Below, piece by piece: positions 20,553 through 28,984 of a stretch of DNA of 64,000 nucleotides. The stretch's first letter is position 1. The number at the start of each line of letters is the position of its first letter. The position numbers and the translations under genes were made by a program. Source of the DNA: Acidimicrobiaceae bacterium (GTDB lineage Bacteria > Actinomycetota > Acidimicrobiia > Acidimicrobiales > Palsa-688). Below the pieces are notes generated by a model. It searched no databases, was not told the origin of the DNA, and saw only the letters and a list, made by a program, of their open reading frames with translations. The stretch lies in NCBI GenBank assembly GCA_003166025.1, contig PMWT01000110.1, forward strand, positions 24,431 to 88,430. The letters are read 5' to 3'.

Positions 20553-22141
20553 CCGTCGGGGGCAGCACCAAGGCCACGGCGTGCGCTGCCGCGGCGGGCG
20601 CCGTCCTGGTCTGCTCCGACGTCTTCGACCATCAGCCCGTTGAGCTGTCGGCGGAGATGATCTGCGCCGCCCTCCGCCACCACAGCCCCGAAGTAAGGGT
20701 GTTCGTCGTGCCGGAGCTCTGTTCGCCGTTGTCAGGCCTGCCCGCGACCGTGCGTGCCCTCGGGGCCGGACGGGTGGTCGTCGGCTGCCGGCGGGGTCAT
20801 GCCCGACGGCAGAAGATCCTGGGGTCCCTGCGCGATGCCGGCGTCAACCCGGCCGCCGCCCAAGTCGTCGACCTTATGCCCGGCGCGCTGGCTCGACCGC
20901 AGGACGTCGCCGAGCAGTCCGTCGCCAGGCTGCGGGCGGCGTTGGCCCGGGTGTCCGGCGCTGACGTCAGCGCGCCGGTAAGGGACGCGGGGGCGGTGCT
21001 CGGCCCGGGCCGCGTCTCCCGCCGCGACCTGTTCGGCCTTGGTCACCTTGGTCACCTTGGTCGCCGCCCGGTCGCCGCCTGGACGGCAGACCTTTGTCAG
21101 GGGCGGGGATCGTCACGACTGTGTGCCCAAAGTTGCCCGTCCCAAGCCTTGTCGGCGGCGGGGCCAGGCGTCTCGGTTGACGCCGCTTCGTGCCGGGGGT
21201 GCGGGGCCTGTGTGGCCGCTTGCCGCTCGGGGGCCATGTCGCTGAGCGGGGCTTCGATGGCCGAGCTCGAGGCAGCAGCCGGCGCGCTGGTCGAGGACGC
21301 CGTCCGGCTCGGCCTCGGGGTGGCGATCGTGTGCTCCTCGGCCGTTGCCAAGGTCGCCCTGGGGGGACCGTGGCTGGCGCTAGAAGTGCCGTCGCTCGAA
21401 ATGGTGACCACGGGTTGGCTGCTCGAGATCGTTGCCGCCGGAGCCATGGTGACGGTACGGAGCTGCGGGGAGGGCGCCTGCCGCCGCCGCGGGGCCGAGC
21501 TAGCCCGCCTGAGCGGCGATGTGGTCGGCAAGGTCGCCCCCGGGCGCCGGGGCCTGGTCGTCGTACCGGGCGAAGGTCCCAGCCCGCGCGATGGGGCAGG
21601 TACACCGCTCGAGGTAGGGCGGCGGCGCGGACATGGGCTGGCGGTGGAACTTCACGAGCCCGGGGCGACGGTCCGAGCGATGTCGGCGCTCGCCGAGCAC
21701 ACAGGCCCCTGGCAGTTGGTTTCATCCGTCGCTCCGCTGGGCGACGTCGTCATCGATGTTGCCCGTTGTTCGGCGTGCCGCGCTTGCCTGACGGCCTGCC
21801 CGACGGGCGCTATCTCCGCACCGGGACGCCAAGAAGATGGGGCGATGGTGCTGAACTTCGACGCCTCGGCCTGCCCGGCCTGCGGAGCCTGTGCCTCGTC
21901 GTGCCCCGAGGGCGCTCTGTCCCTGCACCGGGCGATCGGCTCGTCTTGCCTCCCGGGGGGCCGGCGGACGGTCGCCCAGGTCGCCGGGGGTAAGCGGTGC
22001 GCGTCGTGCGGGGAACCAGTAGGAGCGGGACTGGTCGCCAACGCCGTCGCCGCCAAACTGGCCGCGTCCCACCCCGTCATCGCCAGTCGGCTCCTGTCAG
22101 GTGAGGATCTCTGCCCGGATTGCCGGCTCGGCGCACCATAG
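20549..22141 (+). CDS. Multi-[4Fe-4S] protein with MvhD-like middle domain
   Basis: The ATG at 20549 overlaps the TorD-like gene (ATGA) and gives 530 residues. After an N-terminal alpha/beta region (about 1-165) come LCAQSCPSQAL and CRGCGACVAACRSGA (about 190-240). Next is a segment like the delta subunit of F420-reducing hydrogenase or HdrA partners (VAIVCSSAVAKVAL, TVRSCGEGACRRRGAEL). Two further ferredoxin motifs follow, CSACRACLTACPTGA and CPACGACASSCPEGA, and a terminal CxxC pair (CASC, CPDC). LGHLGHLGRR is a small DNA-level triplication. It may shuttle electrons between the complex and soluble carriers, or help cluster assembly. No named family fits the whole chain. Confidence 0.75.
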   Translation: MTVGGSTKATACAAAAGAVLVCSDVFDHQPVELSAEMICAALRHHSPEVRVFVVPELCSPLSGLPATVRALGAGRVVVGCRRGHARRQKILGSLRDAGVNPAAAQVVDLMPGALARPQDVAEQSVARLRAALARVSGADVSAPVRDAGAVLGPGRVSRRDLFGLGHLGHLGRRPVAAWTADLCQGRGSSRLCAQSCPSQALSAAGPGVSVDAASCRGCGACVAACRSGAMSLSGASMAELEAAAGALVEDAVRLGLGVAIVCSSAVAKVALGGPWLALEVPSLEMVTTGWLLEIVAAGAMVTVRSCGEGACRRRGAELARLSGDVVGKVAPGRRGLVVVPGEGPSPRDGAGTPLEVGRRRGHGLAVELHEPGATVRAMSALAEHTGPWQLVSSVAPLGDVVIDVARCSACRACLTACPTGAISAPGRQEDGAMVLNFDASACPACGACASSCPEGALSLHRAIGSSCLPGGRRTVAQVAGGKRCASCGEPVGAGLVANAVAAKLAASHPVIASRLLSGEDLCPDCRLGAP

Positions 22142-22155
22142 CGCCTCCCTCAAAA

Positions 22156-22389
22156 TTAACTCTGGGCCTCAAGCTCATCGGCCAGTTCCTGGGCGAGGCG
22201 GCTGGCTTCCCCCGGACCAACGCCCGCACGCGCTGCCAACCAGCAGGAGATAGGAGCGGCCGTACGCTCGGAGGCATGGGCAGCGGTCCCCGCCAGCTCG
22301 AGAAGGCGGTCCTTCTCTTCCTCGCTCGGAGGGGCAATGCCGAGCTTGGTGGCGAAAAGTTCGGTCCATTCTCCTGCGGTCAGGGTCAT
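22156..22389 (-). CDS. DUF6457 domain protein
   Basis: Seventy-seven residues from the ATG at 22389. RLLELAGTAAHASERTAAPISCWLAARAG matches the DUF6457 pattern (LLDLA, AH-x-x-ER, AP), a small helical domain often encoded with molybdenum cofactor genes, such as attached to MobA-like proteins. It is convergent with, and 14 bp from, the end of the molybdoenzyme operon, supporting a cofactor-related role. The exact function is unknown. Confidence 0.75.
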   Translation of the reverse strand: MTLTAGEWTELFATKLGIAPPSEEEKDRLLELAGTAAHASERTAAPISCWLAARAGVGPGEASRLAQELADELEAQS

Positions 22390-22467
22390 GGCTCAGACCG
22401 TAGCCGAGGGCGGGCGCGTTAGCCGTTGCGGACGTGGCAGCCTGGAGGCGAGAAGGAGGGCCGGGCC

Positions 22468-22824
22468 ATGGCCAACCTGTACGAGGACCGATGGATCACC
22501 TGCGGAGACGATGAGATCCGGGCCCGCTGGTACTACCTGTGGGGTACGAAACGTATCCCGTACCGGTCAGTGCGCGGTATCAGAAGGGTGCAGCTGACTG
22601 CCATCAGAGGAAAGCCCAGGATCTGGGGCACGGCCAACCCGCGCTACTGGGCCAGCCTGGACCCGCGAAGAGCGACGAAGCAGACTGCCCTCATCCTCGA
22701 CCTGGGCCGGTTCGTCCGCCCCTTCCTCACCCCCGACGACCCCGACACCTTCGAAAGGGTGGTCCGGGAACGAGCGCACCTCGGTGACAGCGCCGGCCAG
22801 ACCACCCTGGGCCCGATCGTCTGA
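22468..22824 (+). CDS. Hypothetical small protein, PH-like possible
   Basis: The ATG at 22468 follows GAAGGAGGG with ideal spacing and gives 118 residues (MANLYEDRWITCGDDEIRAR). The N-terminal half is beta-rich (IRARWYYLWGTKRIPYRSVRGIRRVQ), which resembles membrane-associated PH-like domains of actinobacteria. The rest contains WGTANPRYWASLDPRR and a charged tail. No catalytic residues stand out. Function unknown. Confidence 0.72.
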   Translation: MANLYEDRWITCGDDEIRARWYYLWGTKRIPYRSVRGIRRVQLTAIRGKPRIWGTANPRYWASLDPRRATKQTALILDLGRFVRPFLTPDDPDTFERVVRERAHLGDSAGQTTLGPIV

Positions 22825-23357
22825 TCACGACGGTCTACCCCGGCACGTGGTCATCCCCAGGGACAGCGGCACCGATGAGACGAACAGTCTCCGGTTTCTC
22901 ACGTCAGATACCTCTCATCAGCTCAGGGAAAGGGTCCCGACGATGAACCTTGGCACGTCTTTGTGAGTGGTTGTCGACCGACTTGTGATGGTTCTGTGAA
23001 GGCCGTAGTCAGTTCCCTGAAGCGTCAGTCGGCGCCGGCTGGTGCAGGCGCTAGCCGAGCGCACCGAGGTCCACCTGGCGGTGAAGGGAAGGAACTCCTA
23101 TTCGCGCAAGCGCGTCAAGGTCACGTATCGGTAGCCCCTGAGCGCGTCCGGGCCTTTTCTGCGTCAGCAAGAATCATGGCGATCACCCGAGCTCGCACAT
23201 ATGTACTCAACGGCCAACGAGCCCCACACACCCGATGACCGCTGCTCTTAGCCGAAGCGGCTCTCGCCGACCGAGTGCAACAATCTCAACCTCATCCATG
23301 GCGGCGATCACGCTCTCTTTTTCACGTCTTTGGGCGAACCGGGTCTGCATCCTCTGG
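22825..23357. other. Gap with a small coding remnant
   Basis: No intact gene is convincing. At about 23030-23134 the plus strand reads RRRLVQALAERTEVHLAVKG and then a basic tail ending in TYR and a stop, without a start codon; it looks like the C-terminal end of a lost gene. The remaining ORFs are repetitive in composition and start poorly. Confidence 0.4.
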
Positions 23358-23973
23358 TCATCCCTTTCCCTTTGTCGCCGCTACCCGCAGGAGGTGGACG
23401 ACCTGGGAAGTAGGAGGGCTGCCGAGGTCCCCGTAGCCGAAAAGCATCACGGCCTGGCCCATGCGCGCCCGGTCGAGGACATAGACGATGGGGATCCCCT
23501 CGATCGTCCCGGACATGTCGTAGGCCACCGAAGCGTGCCCCACCTGGGGTAGGTTCGATAGTGAAGACCACGGTTTTGCTGTTGTCGGTGCCGGTCACCC
23601 TGTGGCAGTTAGAGAGCACGGCGTTGACCGTCCTCCAGGTCGTTGTGGCCACCGAGGCCGACGCCCAGGAACCGAGCAGCTCCACCACTTCGGGTATCCC
23701 GTCGCCAGCCCTGAACCCCACCTGGCCGTGGTGGTAAGGGTGGCGCTTCGCCGAGCTGTCATGGACGTTGGTACATCTTGTGAACGAGCCCGAACCCGAC
23801 GACGGTGGGGCCACGGCCCAGCCGACTGGCATGTCCGAAAGCGATAGCGGCCACGGGGTGACGGGGGGCCCGGTGGGTGAGGCGATGGTGGGTGAGGCCA
23901 CTGCCAGCGCGGCCAGGACGATTGTGGTGGCGGCAACTCGGGCGCCCCTGGCGATAGCTCTTGGCCCAGACAG
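23358..23973 (-). pseudogene. Secreted protein gene with frameshift and no start codon
   Basis: The frame of ORF 23308-24159 gives a signal-peptide-like stretch (GARVAATTIVLAALAVASPT) and a domain with WRTVNAVLSNCHRVTG up to VVFTIEPT. At about 23545 the sensible reading jumps to the frame of ORF 23358-23543 (PQVGHASVAYDMSGTIEGIP to RVAATKGKG). A single extra base near the CCTACCCC run, or two missing, explains this. No ATG, GTG or TTG precedes the signal peptide in frame. The intact form would be an exported sensor or lipoprotein-like domain of about 200 residues. It lies directly downstream of another secreted protein gene. Confidence 0.55.
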
Positions 23974-23996
23974 TAGCCCAGCCGGGGGCGGGTCTT

Positions 23997-24518
23997 TTAG
24001 CTGGGAGGGGCTGCGTCGACGTACCAGCGGCCGGCGACCTGGACGCACGGGATGGGGCTGAAGGCGTTGGAGTTGGGATTGGCGGCGGCGGAATAAGCGG
24101 CAGCGAAACTGCGCGTAGGTCCGGGCATCCCCAGCTTCGGCTTTTCGCTCGACTGGCAAGGCCCAGCGCTGGGGGGAGGGCAGATATGCCCAGTGATCTC
24201 CACCAGAGCCCGTGTGTTCTGCGTCACGGTGCCCCGCACAGCGACCGACCCATGGAGGCGGAAGTGCTCGGCGTCGAGCTTGCTACTTGCTTGGAGGCAG
24301 ATCGCGTAGAAGTTGGGCCGGAAGTACGGGCACGAAGCGGGCCAGTCGCCGGCCAGCTCGTTGTCGACCACTCCTCGAGCAGCGGCCGCCGGGCTGAGCG
24401 CTCCTAGGGCACCAGACGCACCAGCCAGCGCCGTGGCGGTGGCCAAGCCGGTCGTTATGAACGCGGCGCACGCCATAGGCAAGGCGAAGTGCCGGTAGGA
24501 CCTCCGCTCGCGGGTCAT
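23997..24518 (-). CDS. Secreted hypothetical protein
   Basis: The 173-residue protein has a signal peptide (HFALPMACAAFITTGLATATALAGASGALGA) followed by AAAARGVVDNELAGDWP. The mature part has cysteines in ASCPYF, YAICLQ, HICPPPSAGPC and IPCVQV, compatible with disulfides outside the cell. No known domain is recognised. The following broken gene also encodes an exported protein, so the pair may have formed a small secretion unit. Confidence 0.6.
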   Translation of the reverse strand: MTRERRSYRHFALPMACAAFITTGLATATALAGASGALGALSPAAAARGVVDNELAGDWPASCPYFRPNFYAICLQASSKLDAEHFRLHGSVAVRGTVTQNTRALVEITGHICPPPSAGPCQSSEKPKLGMPGPTRSFAAAYSAAANPNSNAFSPIPCVQVAGRWYVDAAPPS

Positions 24519-24604
24519 AGGGACGCCCCGACTTTAGCCCTACGCAGGCAATCCGTGCTCGCCAATAAGGGCGTTGATGGCGACAACCGGCAGGCCGGCA
24601 CCCG

Positions 24605-24748
24605 ATGTATGCGGTCCCTATGGCGCTCCGTTTGCCCCACGAGGCCTACTTCTGTCCTGTGTGCGGGGCTTGGGCCGAGGAGCCTTATAGCGGACTGAGC
24701 GCCAGGTATTGCCCCTGGTGTCTACGGGCTCGGCAAGAAGTGGACTGA
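24605..24748 (+). CDS. 47-residue zinc-ribbon protein
   Basis: This ORF is too short for the ORF track. It starts at ATG 24605, or at the in-frame ATG 24620, and ends with TGA at 24746-24748. It encodes two CxxC knuckles, FCPVCGAWAEEPY and YCPWCLRARQEVD, spaced 19 residues apart, a typical zinc ribbon. The ribosome binding site is weak. Small Cys4 proteins of this size often bind nucleic acid or a protein partner. It precedes the GGDEF-EAL gene on the same strand. Confidence 0.55.
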   Translation: MYAVPMALRLPHEAYFCPVCGAWAEEPYSGLSARYCPWCLRARQEVD

Positions 24749-24760
24749 CCTTCTCCTCCA

Positions 24761-24774
24761 CGAAAGATCTTTCG
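24761..24774. promoter_or_regulatory. Perfect 14-bp palindrome upstream of the GGDEF-EAL gene
   Basis: CGAAAGATCTTTCG is a perfect palindrome placed 13 bp after the zinc-ribbon ORF and 41-119 bp before the candidate starts of the c-di-GMP gene. It is A/T-richer than its surroundings and could be an operator or a hairpin loop; no regulator is linked to it. Confidence 0.45.
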
Positions 24775-24892
24775 ACTCTGTCTAGGTGCGTCGGGTGGGT
24801 GTCGATAAGGGAGAATGAGAGGTTGGCGAAGGCGCGCCGTGCGACGGGCTGGTGAGGTTCCGCGGACGGAAGCAGAGGACGGTCAGGAGCGG

Positions 24893-27253
24893 ATGCGTTT
24901 TTGGCGGGTCTTGGCCTGCTGGGTCTATGCCGGCGTGGGACTGCTCCTCATCGGCGTCTATTTTGCTAACCCGAACGTAGCCGGGCTGCCAGAGTGGGCA
25001 CCGCGCTATCCGCTCGACGTCATTGTCAACGCGTCGGCCGTGGTTGCCCTCATCGTCGGCATTTGGCGGTGGAGGCCAGATCCGGTCCTGCCCTGGTGCT
25101 TGATGGCAGTCAGCCAAGCCGTTTACACCATCGGTGACTTCGTCTACTACCGGGGCCTCTACATTACCCACTCCATCCCCTTCCCCGGCCTGGCCGACGC
25201 CTTTTACCTCGGCCGGCTTCCGTTGATGGTCGCCGCCCTGGCCTTCATGATCCGTAAACGCAGCGGCCGCGATCGCGCTGCCGTCATCGACTCGCTGATC
25301 GTCGGCATTGCCGCCAGCCTCTTGTCGTGGGTAGTCCTAATAAAGCCGTATACCGAAGGTGCGCTCGCGCTGTCGGTCCGCCTTACATCTATTGCCTACC
25401 CGGTAACCGACCTCATGTTGGTTGTCATGGCCGTTCGACTGCTGGCCGGTAGCGGACACCGGGGGACGTCATTTCGTTTTCTCACCGGTGGGCTCATCCT
25501 GCTGGCGGTCACTGATTCGGTGTACGGCTGGTTCAACTTGCACGGGGTTACCTACAGCTCCGGGTCGCTCATCGAGGTCGGCTGGCTCGCCTATTACGTC
25601 TCAGTCGGGGCCTGCGGCCTGCACCCATCGATGCGAGAGCTGACCATGCCGAGGTCGGGCGAAGAGGCGAAGGGCTCGCGACTGCGTATCGCAGCACTGG
25701 GTGGGGCCACACTGGTAGGGCCGGGACTGCTGGCTACTGAGGCCTGGCTGGGAGAACGCATCGATGCCCTCCCGATCGCCTTCGCCTCGATCGTCGTCAT
25801 AGGACTGGTCATACTGCGCCTGGCAGACGTCATGCACCACCAGGAACAGGCGGAGGCGAAGGTTCGACATCAGGCGTTCCACGACCCGCTCACCGGGCTC
25901 GCCAACCGGGCTCTCTTCTACGATCGCCTCGAGCACGCCCTAGAGGTCAGTCGCCGCCACTCCCGCGGTCTGGCCGTCCTGCTGATCGACCTCGACCGGT
26001 TCAAGCCCATCAACGACAGCCTCGGCCACGCCGCGGGCGACGAGTTGCTCGTCACCGTCGGCCGCCGCATCACCGCATGCGTCCGTTCGATGGACACCGT
26101 CGCCCGCCTAGGAGGCGACGAGTTCTTGGTCCTGGCGGAGAGCGACACGACAGTGGGCACAGTCGTTGCCATTGCCCAGCGATTGATAGACGCTGTGGCC
26201 GAGCCGTTGTCGCTCGATGGCCACGAGGTCTCGGTGACGGCAAGCGTGGGGGTGGTGTTCACCCTGGCGGGCGCCGACACCGACGACGCCGACGAGTTGC
26301 TGAACAATGCCGATACCGCCATGTACACCGCCAAGCGGGAGCTTCCAGGCACGTACCGTATCTTCGAACCCTCCATGCACGTGAGCCGTCCCGACGTTGG
26401 CCTTGACGTGGAACTCCGTCGAGCGTTGGCGAATGGCGAGTTTGTCGTCCACTATCAGCCCATCGCCTCCGTTACAACCGGCAGGATAACCGGAGTAGAA
26501 GCGCTGGTGCGCTGGCAGCACCCAGAACGTGGCCTATTGCCGCCGGCGGAGTTCATCCCGGCCGCCGAGGCGAGCGGAGCCATCGTCGACATCGGCAACT
26601 TCGTCCTCCGCCAGGCCTGCGCGCAGGTAAAGTCCTGGCACGACCAATGGCCCGACGATCGCCTCCTGCTGAGCGTCAACCTCTCTCCCCGCGAACTCGC
26701 GGAGCCGGACCTCGTCACCCGTATCGAACAGGTCCTACAAGACGCCGATCTCGATCCCTGGTTCCTTGTCGTGGAGCTCACTGAGAGCGCGTTGCTGGTC
26801 GACCCCATCCGAGCGGAGGAGCGCCTGCGGCGACTCAAGGAGCTCGGCATCAGCTTGGCCCTCGACGATTTCGGGACGGCCTTCTCGTCGCTCAGCCATC
26901 TCCGTCGTCTTCCCGTTGATTGCCTGAAGATCGACAAATCATTCGTAGACACAATCGCGACCGAAACGGACGGCTACAACTTCATCAAGGGCGTCGTCCT
27001 GCTCGCGCACACCCTGGGGCTCGCCACAGTGGCCGAAGGGGTCGAGGACGCGGGTCAAGCAGCCTGTCTCCGGAGAGCAGGATGCAATCTCATGCAGGGG
27101 TACCTCATCGCCCGAGCGCTGCCCGCGGCGGAGTTGGAAGCCATGATCTGCCTTCTCACTCCGAGAATGACGTCGGATATCTCGGAGCCGTGTGGCCGGA
27201 CACCACCCCTACAGCACCCGAACGAGCTGCCTCCCGTTTGTCTATCCAAATAG
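24893..27253 (+). CDS. Membrane GGDEF-EAL protein (c-di-GMP cyclase/phosphodiesterase)
   Basis: The ATG at 24893 (MRFWRVLACW) gives 786 residues; ATG 24815 adds a polar extension and is also possible. About ten hydrophobic segments fill residues 1-320. The GGDEF domain is intact: DPLTGLANR, DLDRFKPINDSLGH, ARLGGDEFLVL, with the inhibitory RxxD site RSMD five residues before GGDEF. The EAL domain keeps GVEALVRW, SVNLSPREL, VVELTES, LALDDFGT, LKIDKSF and AEGVED, so both activities look possible. The unusual FGTAFSSL replaces the common FGTGYSSL. It is the only c-di-GMP gene seen here, of interest because Pel-type polysaccharide synthesis is c-di-GMP controlled elsewhere. Confidence 0.92.
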   Translation: MRFWRVLACWVYAGVGLLLIGVYFANPNVAGLPEWAPRYPLDVIVNASAVVALIVGIWRWRPDPVLPWCLMAVSQAVYTIGDFVYYRGLYITHSIPFPGLADAFYLGRLPLMVAALAFMIRKRSGRDRAAVIDSLIVGIAASLLSWVVLIKPYTEGALALSVRLTSIAYPVTDLMLVVMAVRLLAGSGHRGTSFRFLTGGLILLAVTDSVYGWFNLHGVTYSSGSLIEVGWLAYYVSVGACGLHPSMRELTMPRSGEEAKGSRLRIAALGGATLVGPGLLATEAWLGERIDALPIAFASIVVIGLVILRLADVMHHQEQAEAKVRHQAFHDPLTGLANRALFYDRLEHALEVSRRHSRGLAVLLIDLDRFKPINDSLGHAAGDELLVTVGRRITACVRSMDTVARLGGDEFLVLAESDTTVGTVVAIAQRLIDAVAEPLSLDGHEVSVTASVGVVFTLAGADTDDADELLNNADTAMYTAKRELPGTYRIFEPSMHVSRPDVGLDVELRRALANGEFVVHYQPIASVTTGRITGVEALVRWQHPERGLLPPAEFIPAAEASGAIVDIGNFVLRQACAQVKSWHDQWPDDRLLLSVNLSPRELAEPDLVTRIEQVLQDADLDPWFLVVELTESALLVDPIRAEERLRRLKELGISLALDDFGTAFSSLSHLRRLPVDCLKIDKSFVDTIATETDGYNFIKGVVLLAHTLGLATVAEGVEDAGQAACLRRAGCNLMQGYLIARALPAAELEAMICLLTPRMTSDISEPCGRTPPLQHPNELPPVCLSK

Positions 27254-27282
27254 CGGAGCTAGCGGCGGACGTCCCCTCGGCG

Positions 27283-27531
27283 ATGCTCGCGCCTTCGAGA
27301 CGGCTGACCTTTGAGCAGGTCCTGTCACCACGCAGCCCTGCGTCGGCGCTGAAGGCAGAAGTTTTCGCAGATACGGTGCCTTCCATCGACGCTGTCGGCC
27401 ACGATGATCTCGAGCGCTACGTGGAGCGCCCGATCCATATGGAGCTCTACGGGTGCGCGGTGGCGCGCTCCAGCGAGTTCCTCGTGCTCGATTACAAGCT
27501 GGAGACGGCACGGTTGCAGAAACGGGGCTGA
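27283..27531 (+). CDS. Unrecognised small ORF or gene remnant
   Basis: The last part of the ORF 26920-27531 becomes coding-like after the end of the GGDEF-EAL gene. From ATG 27283 it gives 82 residues (MLAPSRRLTFEQVLSPRSPA, then VERPIHMELYGCAVARSSEF). Third positions are G/C-biased. There is no strong ribosome binding site and no family match. It may be a truncated gene at the edge of the decayed region that follows. Confidence 0.35.
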   Translation: MLAPSRRLTFEQVLSPRSPASALKAEVFADTVPSIDAVGHDDLERYVERPIHMELYGCAVARSSEFLVLDYKLETARLQKRG

Positions 27532-27912
27532 GGCTATACCTCCGCTGGAACTTTACATGGGCCGTCCCGTTGCCTCGGACAGTTGTTCCAGCCGCAAAGC
27601 GGATCCCTACTCTCATCCGGAGCAACAGGATGTTGGAGGAGAGCCGAGGCACGGGTCGGGTGTGGATGGAACATGGCAAATATGCAGGTCAGAGGGTTAG
27701 GGTGTGCATGGCACAGGCATTTTAGTTTCTTTCTCTATATACCCTCATGTAGGAGAGGTTATAAAAACAATGTGCCATCACACCCGATTACCCAAACAGC
27801 TATATACCACGGTCCTTTTGCCGGGTGCGGATAATGTTGGCTATATCCCCGCTCTCATTCTGGTACCCGAGAAGACCAACGCCGTTTTACCACTGCTTCC
27901 CGTGGTAACCAG
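27532..27912. other. Non-coding stretch, relatively AT-rich
   Basis: No ORF here looks real. Around 27720-27800 the composition is clearly AT-richer than the rest of the window (runs such as ATAAAAACA), a change that fits imported or decaying DNA next to the IS66 remnant. Confidence 0.45.
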
Positions 27913-28137
27913 TCAGGTACCGGCGGCGTGGTTGGGTGGTAGCCAGGGACCGGTGGTGAAGAGCTGGCGGAGGACGTCGAGCCGGTTGAGGTTGTGGTTG
28001 GCGGCGGTTTGGATGTAACTGCGGATGGTAGCGAAGGACTCGGCCCCTGCGCTGGAGCGAAAGGTGCCAGATATTTTGTCATGAATCTTCACCATCCGAA
28101 ATGACCGCTCCGCGATGTTGTTGACGAAGTCAACGCC
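27913..28137 (-). mobile_element. IS66-family transposase remnant (C-terminal end)
   Basis: The minus strand reads FVNNIAERSFRMVKIHDKIS and GTFRSSAGAESFATIRSYIQ, then NRLDVLRQLFTTGPWLPP. This is the conserved C-terminal part of IS66-type transposases, where DN-x-AER-x-x-R and K-x-SG-x-FRS are landmarks. Only about 75 codons remain, with no upstream catalytic domain in frame and no terminal inverted repeats seen. It is a dead fragment that marks past insertion and deletion. Confidence 0.75.
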
Positions 28138-28263
28138 CCGCGGTCGGTCCGCGGGTTGTGAGTGTCTTCCGGCACATCCTGGAAGGGGTCTTCTTCAATT
28201 GTGCCTGGCCACAGTTCGGCAGTCAGAAACCCGGCGAGCGTCGGCGGACTCGGTCTCGACCTG

Positions 28264-28563
28264 TTAGCCGAGCGGTGCCGTCTCGGCGACCTCATATGTC
28301 GTGATTGCGGAGCTGATGGCTGTAACGCTTGCGGTAGTTAGTGCCGGAGCGGCCCTCCCGGCGGCGAGATGGGCGTCGAGGTCTTCTCTACTGGCCCAGA
28401 TCTCGAAGAGCAGTACCCGGCTTGGGTTTAGCGGGTCGGCACTGAAGGTGTACTCGAGGCATCCGTGCTCCGCCCGCGACCTCCGCATGAGGTCCAAACG
28501 CTCCGCCAGGAACTGCTCCCGGGATCTGCCTTGGACTTCAAAGGTCCCACCAACGATGACCAT
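28264..28563 (-). CDS. Antibiotic biosynthesis monooxygenase (ABM) domain protein
   Basis: The ATG at 28563 has AAGGGAG upstream and gives 99 residues (MVIVGGTFEVQGRSREQFLA). The ferredoxin-like ABM fold is suggested by the strand-helix pattern and by EHGCLEYTFSADPLNPSRVL with LLFEIWASREDLDAHL, typical of the YgiN-like family. Members are small dimeric oxygenases or quinol-handling proteins. No partner gene is nearby. Confidence 0.85.
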   Translation of the reverse strand: MVIVGGTFEVQGRSREQFLAERLDLMRRSRAEHGCLEYTFSADPLNPSRVLLFEIWASREDLDAHLAAGRAAPALTTASVTAISSAITTYEVAETAPLG

Positions 28564-28731
28564 ACTTGAGCGCTCCCTTCTCGAACCGGCTGAAGCCAAA
28601 CTGTACGCGCTTCGGGGGCACTCGATCATCGGGCCCGTGTCAGGCGGCCGCCGATCTGAGCAGCGCGCCATAGGTTGCGGTTGGACCGGGGTTCATACGC
28701 CTGACAGTCCGACCAGCACCCCGGGGTGCCT

Positions 28732-28960
28732 TCACGAAGGTCTCCTGTTCGCGATGGTCTCGATGTGACTACCGACAGCGGCGGCGATGGCCCGGACTTG
28801 CTCTTCGCCTCGGCCGGCCACGTGGGTGCTCACCAGCTCGTTGGCCCTGGCCTCGCTGCGGCTTGGCCACTCGGCGGCCGGGCCCGGAAGGTCCCCCCGC
28901 CGCAGTGGCGACGGGTACGGCCCCGTGGGCGTCGACGAAGGCCCTGTAGCGTCCTTTCAC
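28732..28960 (-). pseudogene. Gene fragments, possibly the start of a PIN-domain toxin
   Basis: From GTG 28960 the minus strand reads KGRYRAFVDAHGAVPVA, which resembles the first strand of PIN-domain toxins (RAFVDA-x-V-x-PVA). Translation then loses sense, and another frame continues as SRSEARANELVSTHVAGRGE to IANRRPS and a stop at 28732. These appear to be joined fragments of different genes. The PIN reading is weak but fits an excisionase-like HTH gene just upstream, a frequent antitoxin partner. Confidence 0.3.
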
Positions 28961-28984
28961 CTGAGAGCTGCGGGCTGGTCTAGG

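Noticed and set aside
27055-27280. Longer version of the ORF 26920-27531 as a separate gene overlapping the EAL domain
   Set aside because: Up to 27253 this frame is a shadow of the GGDEF-EAL gene; only the last part can be coding.
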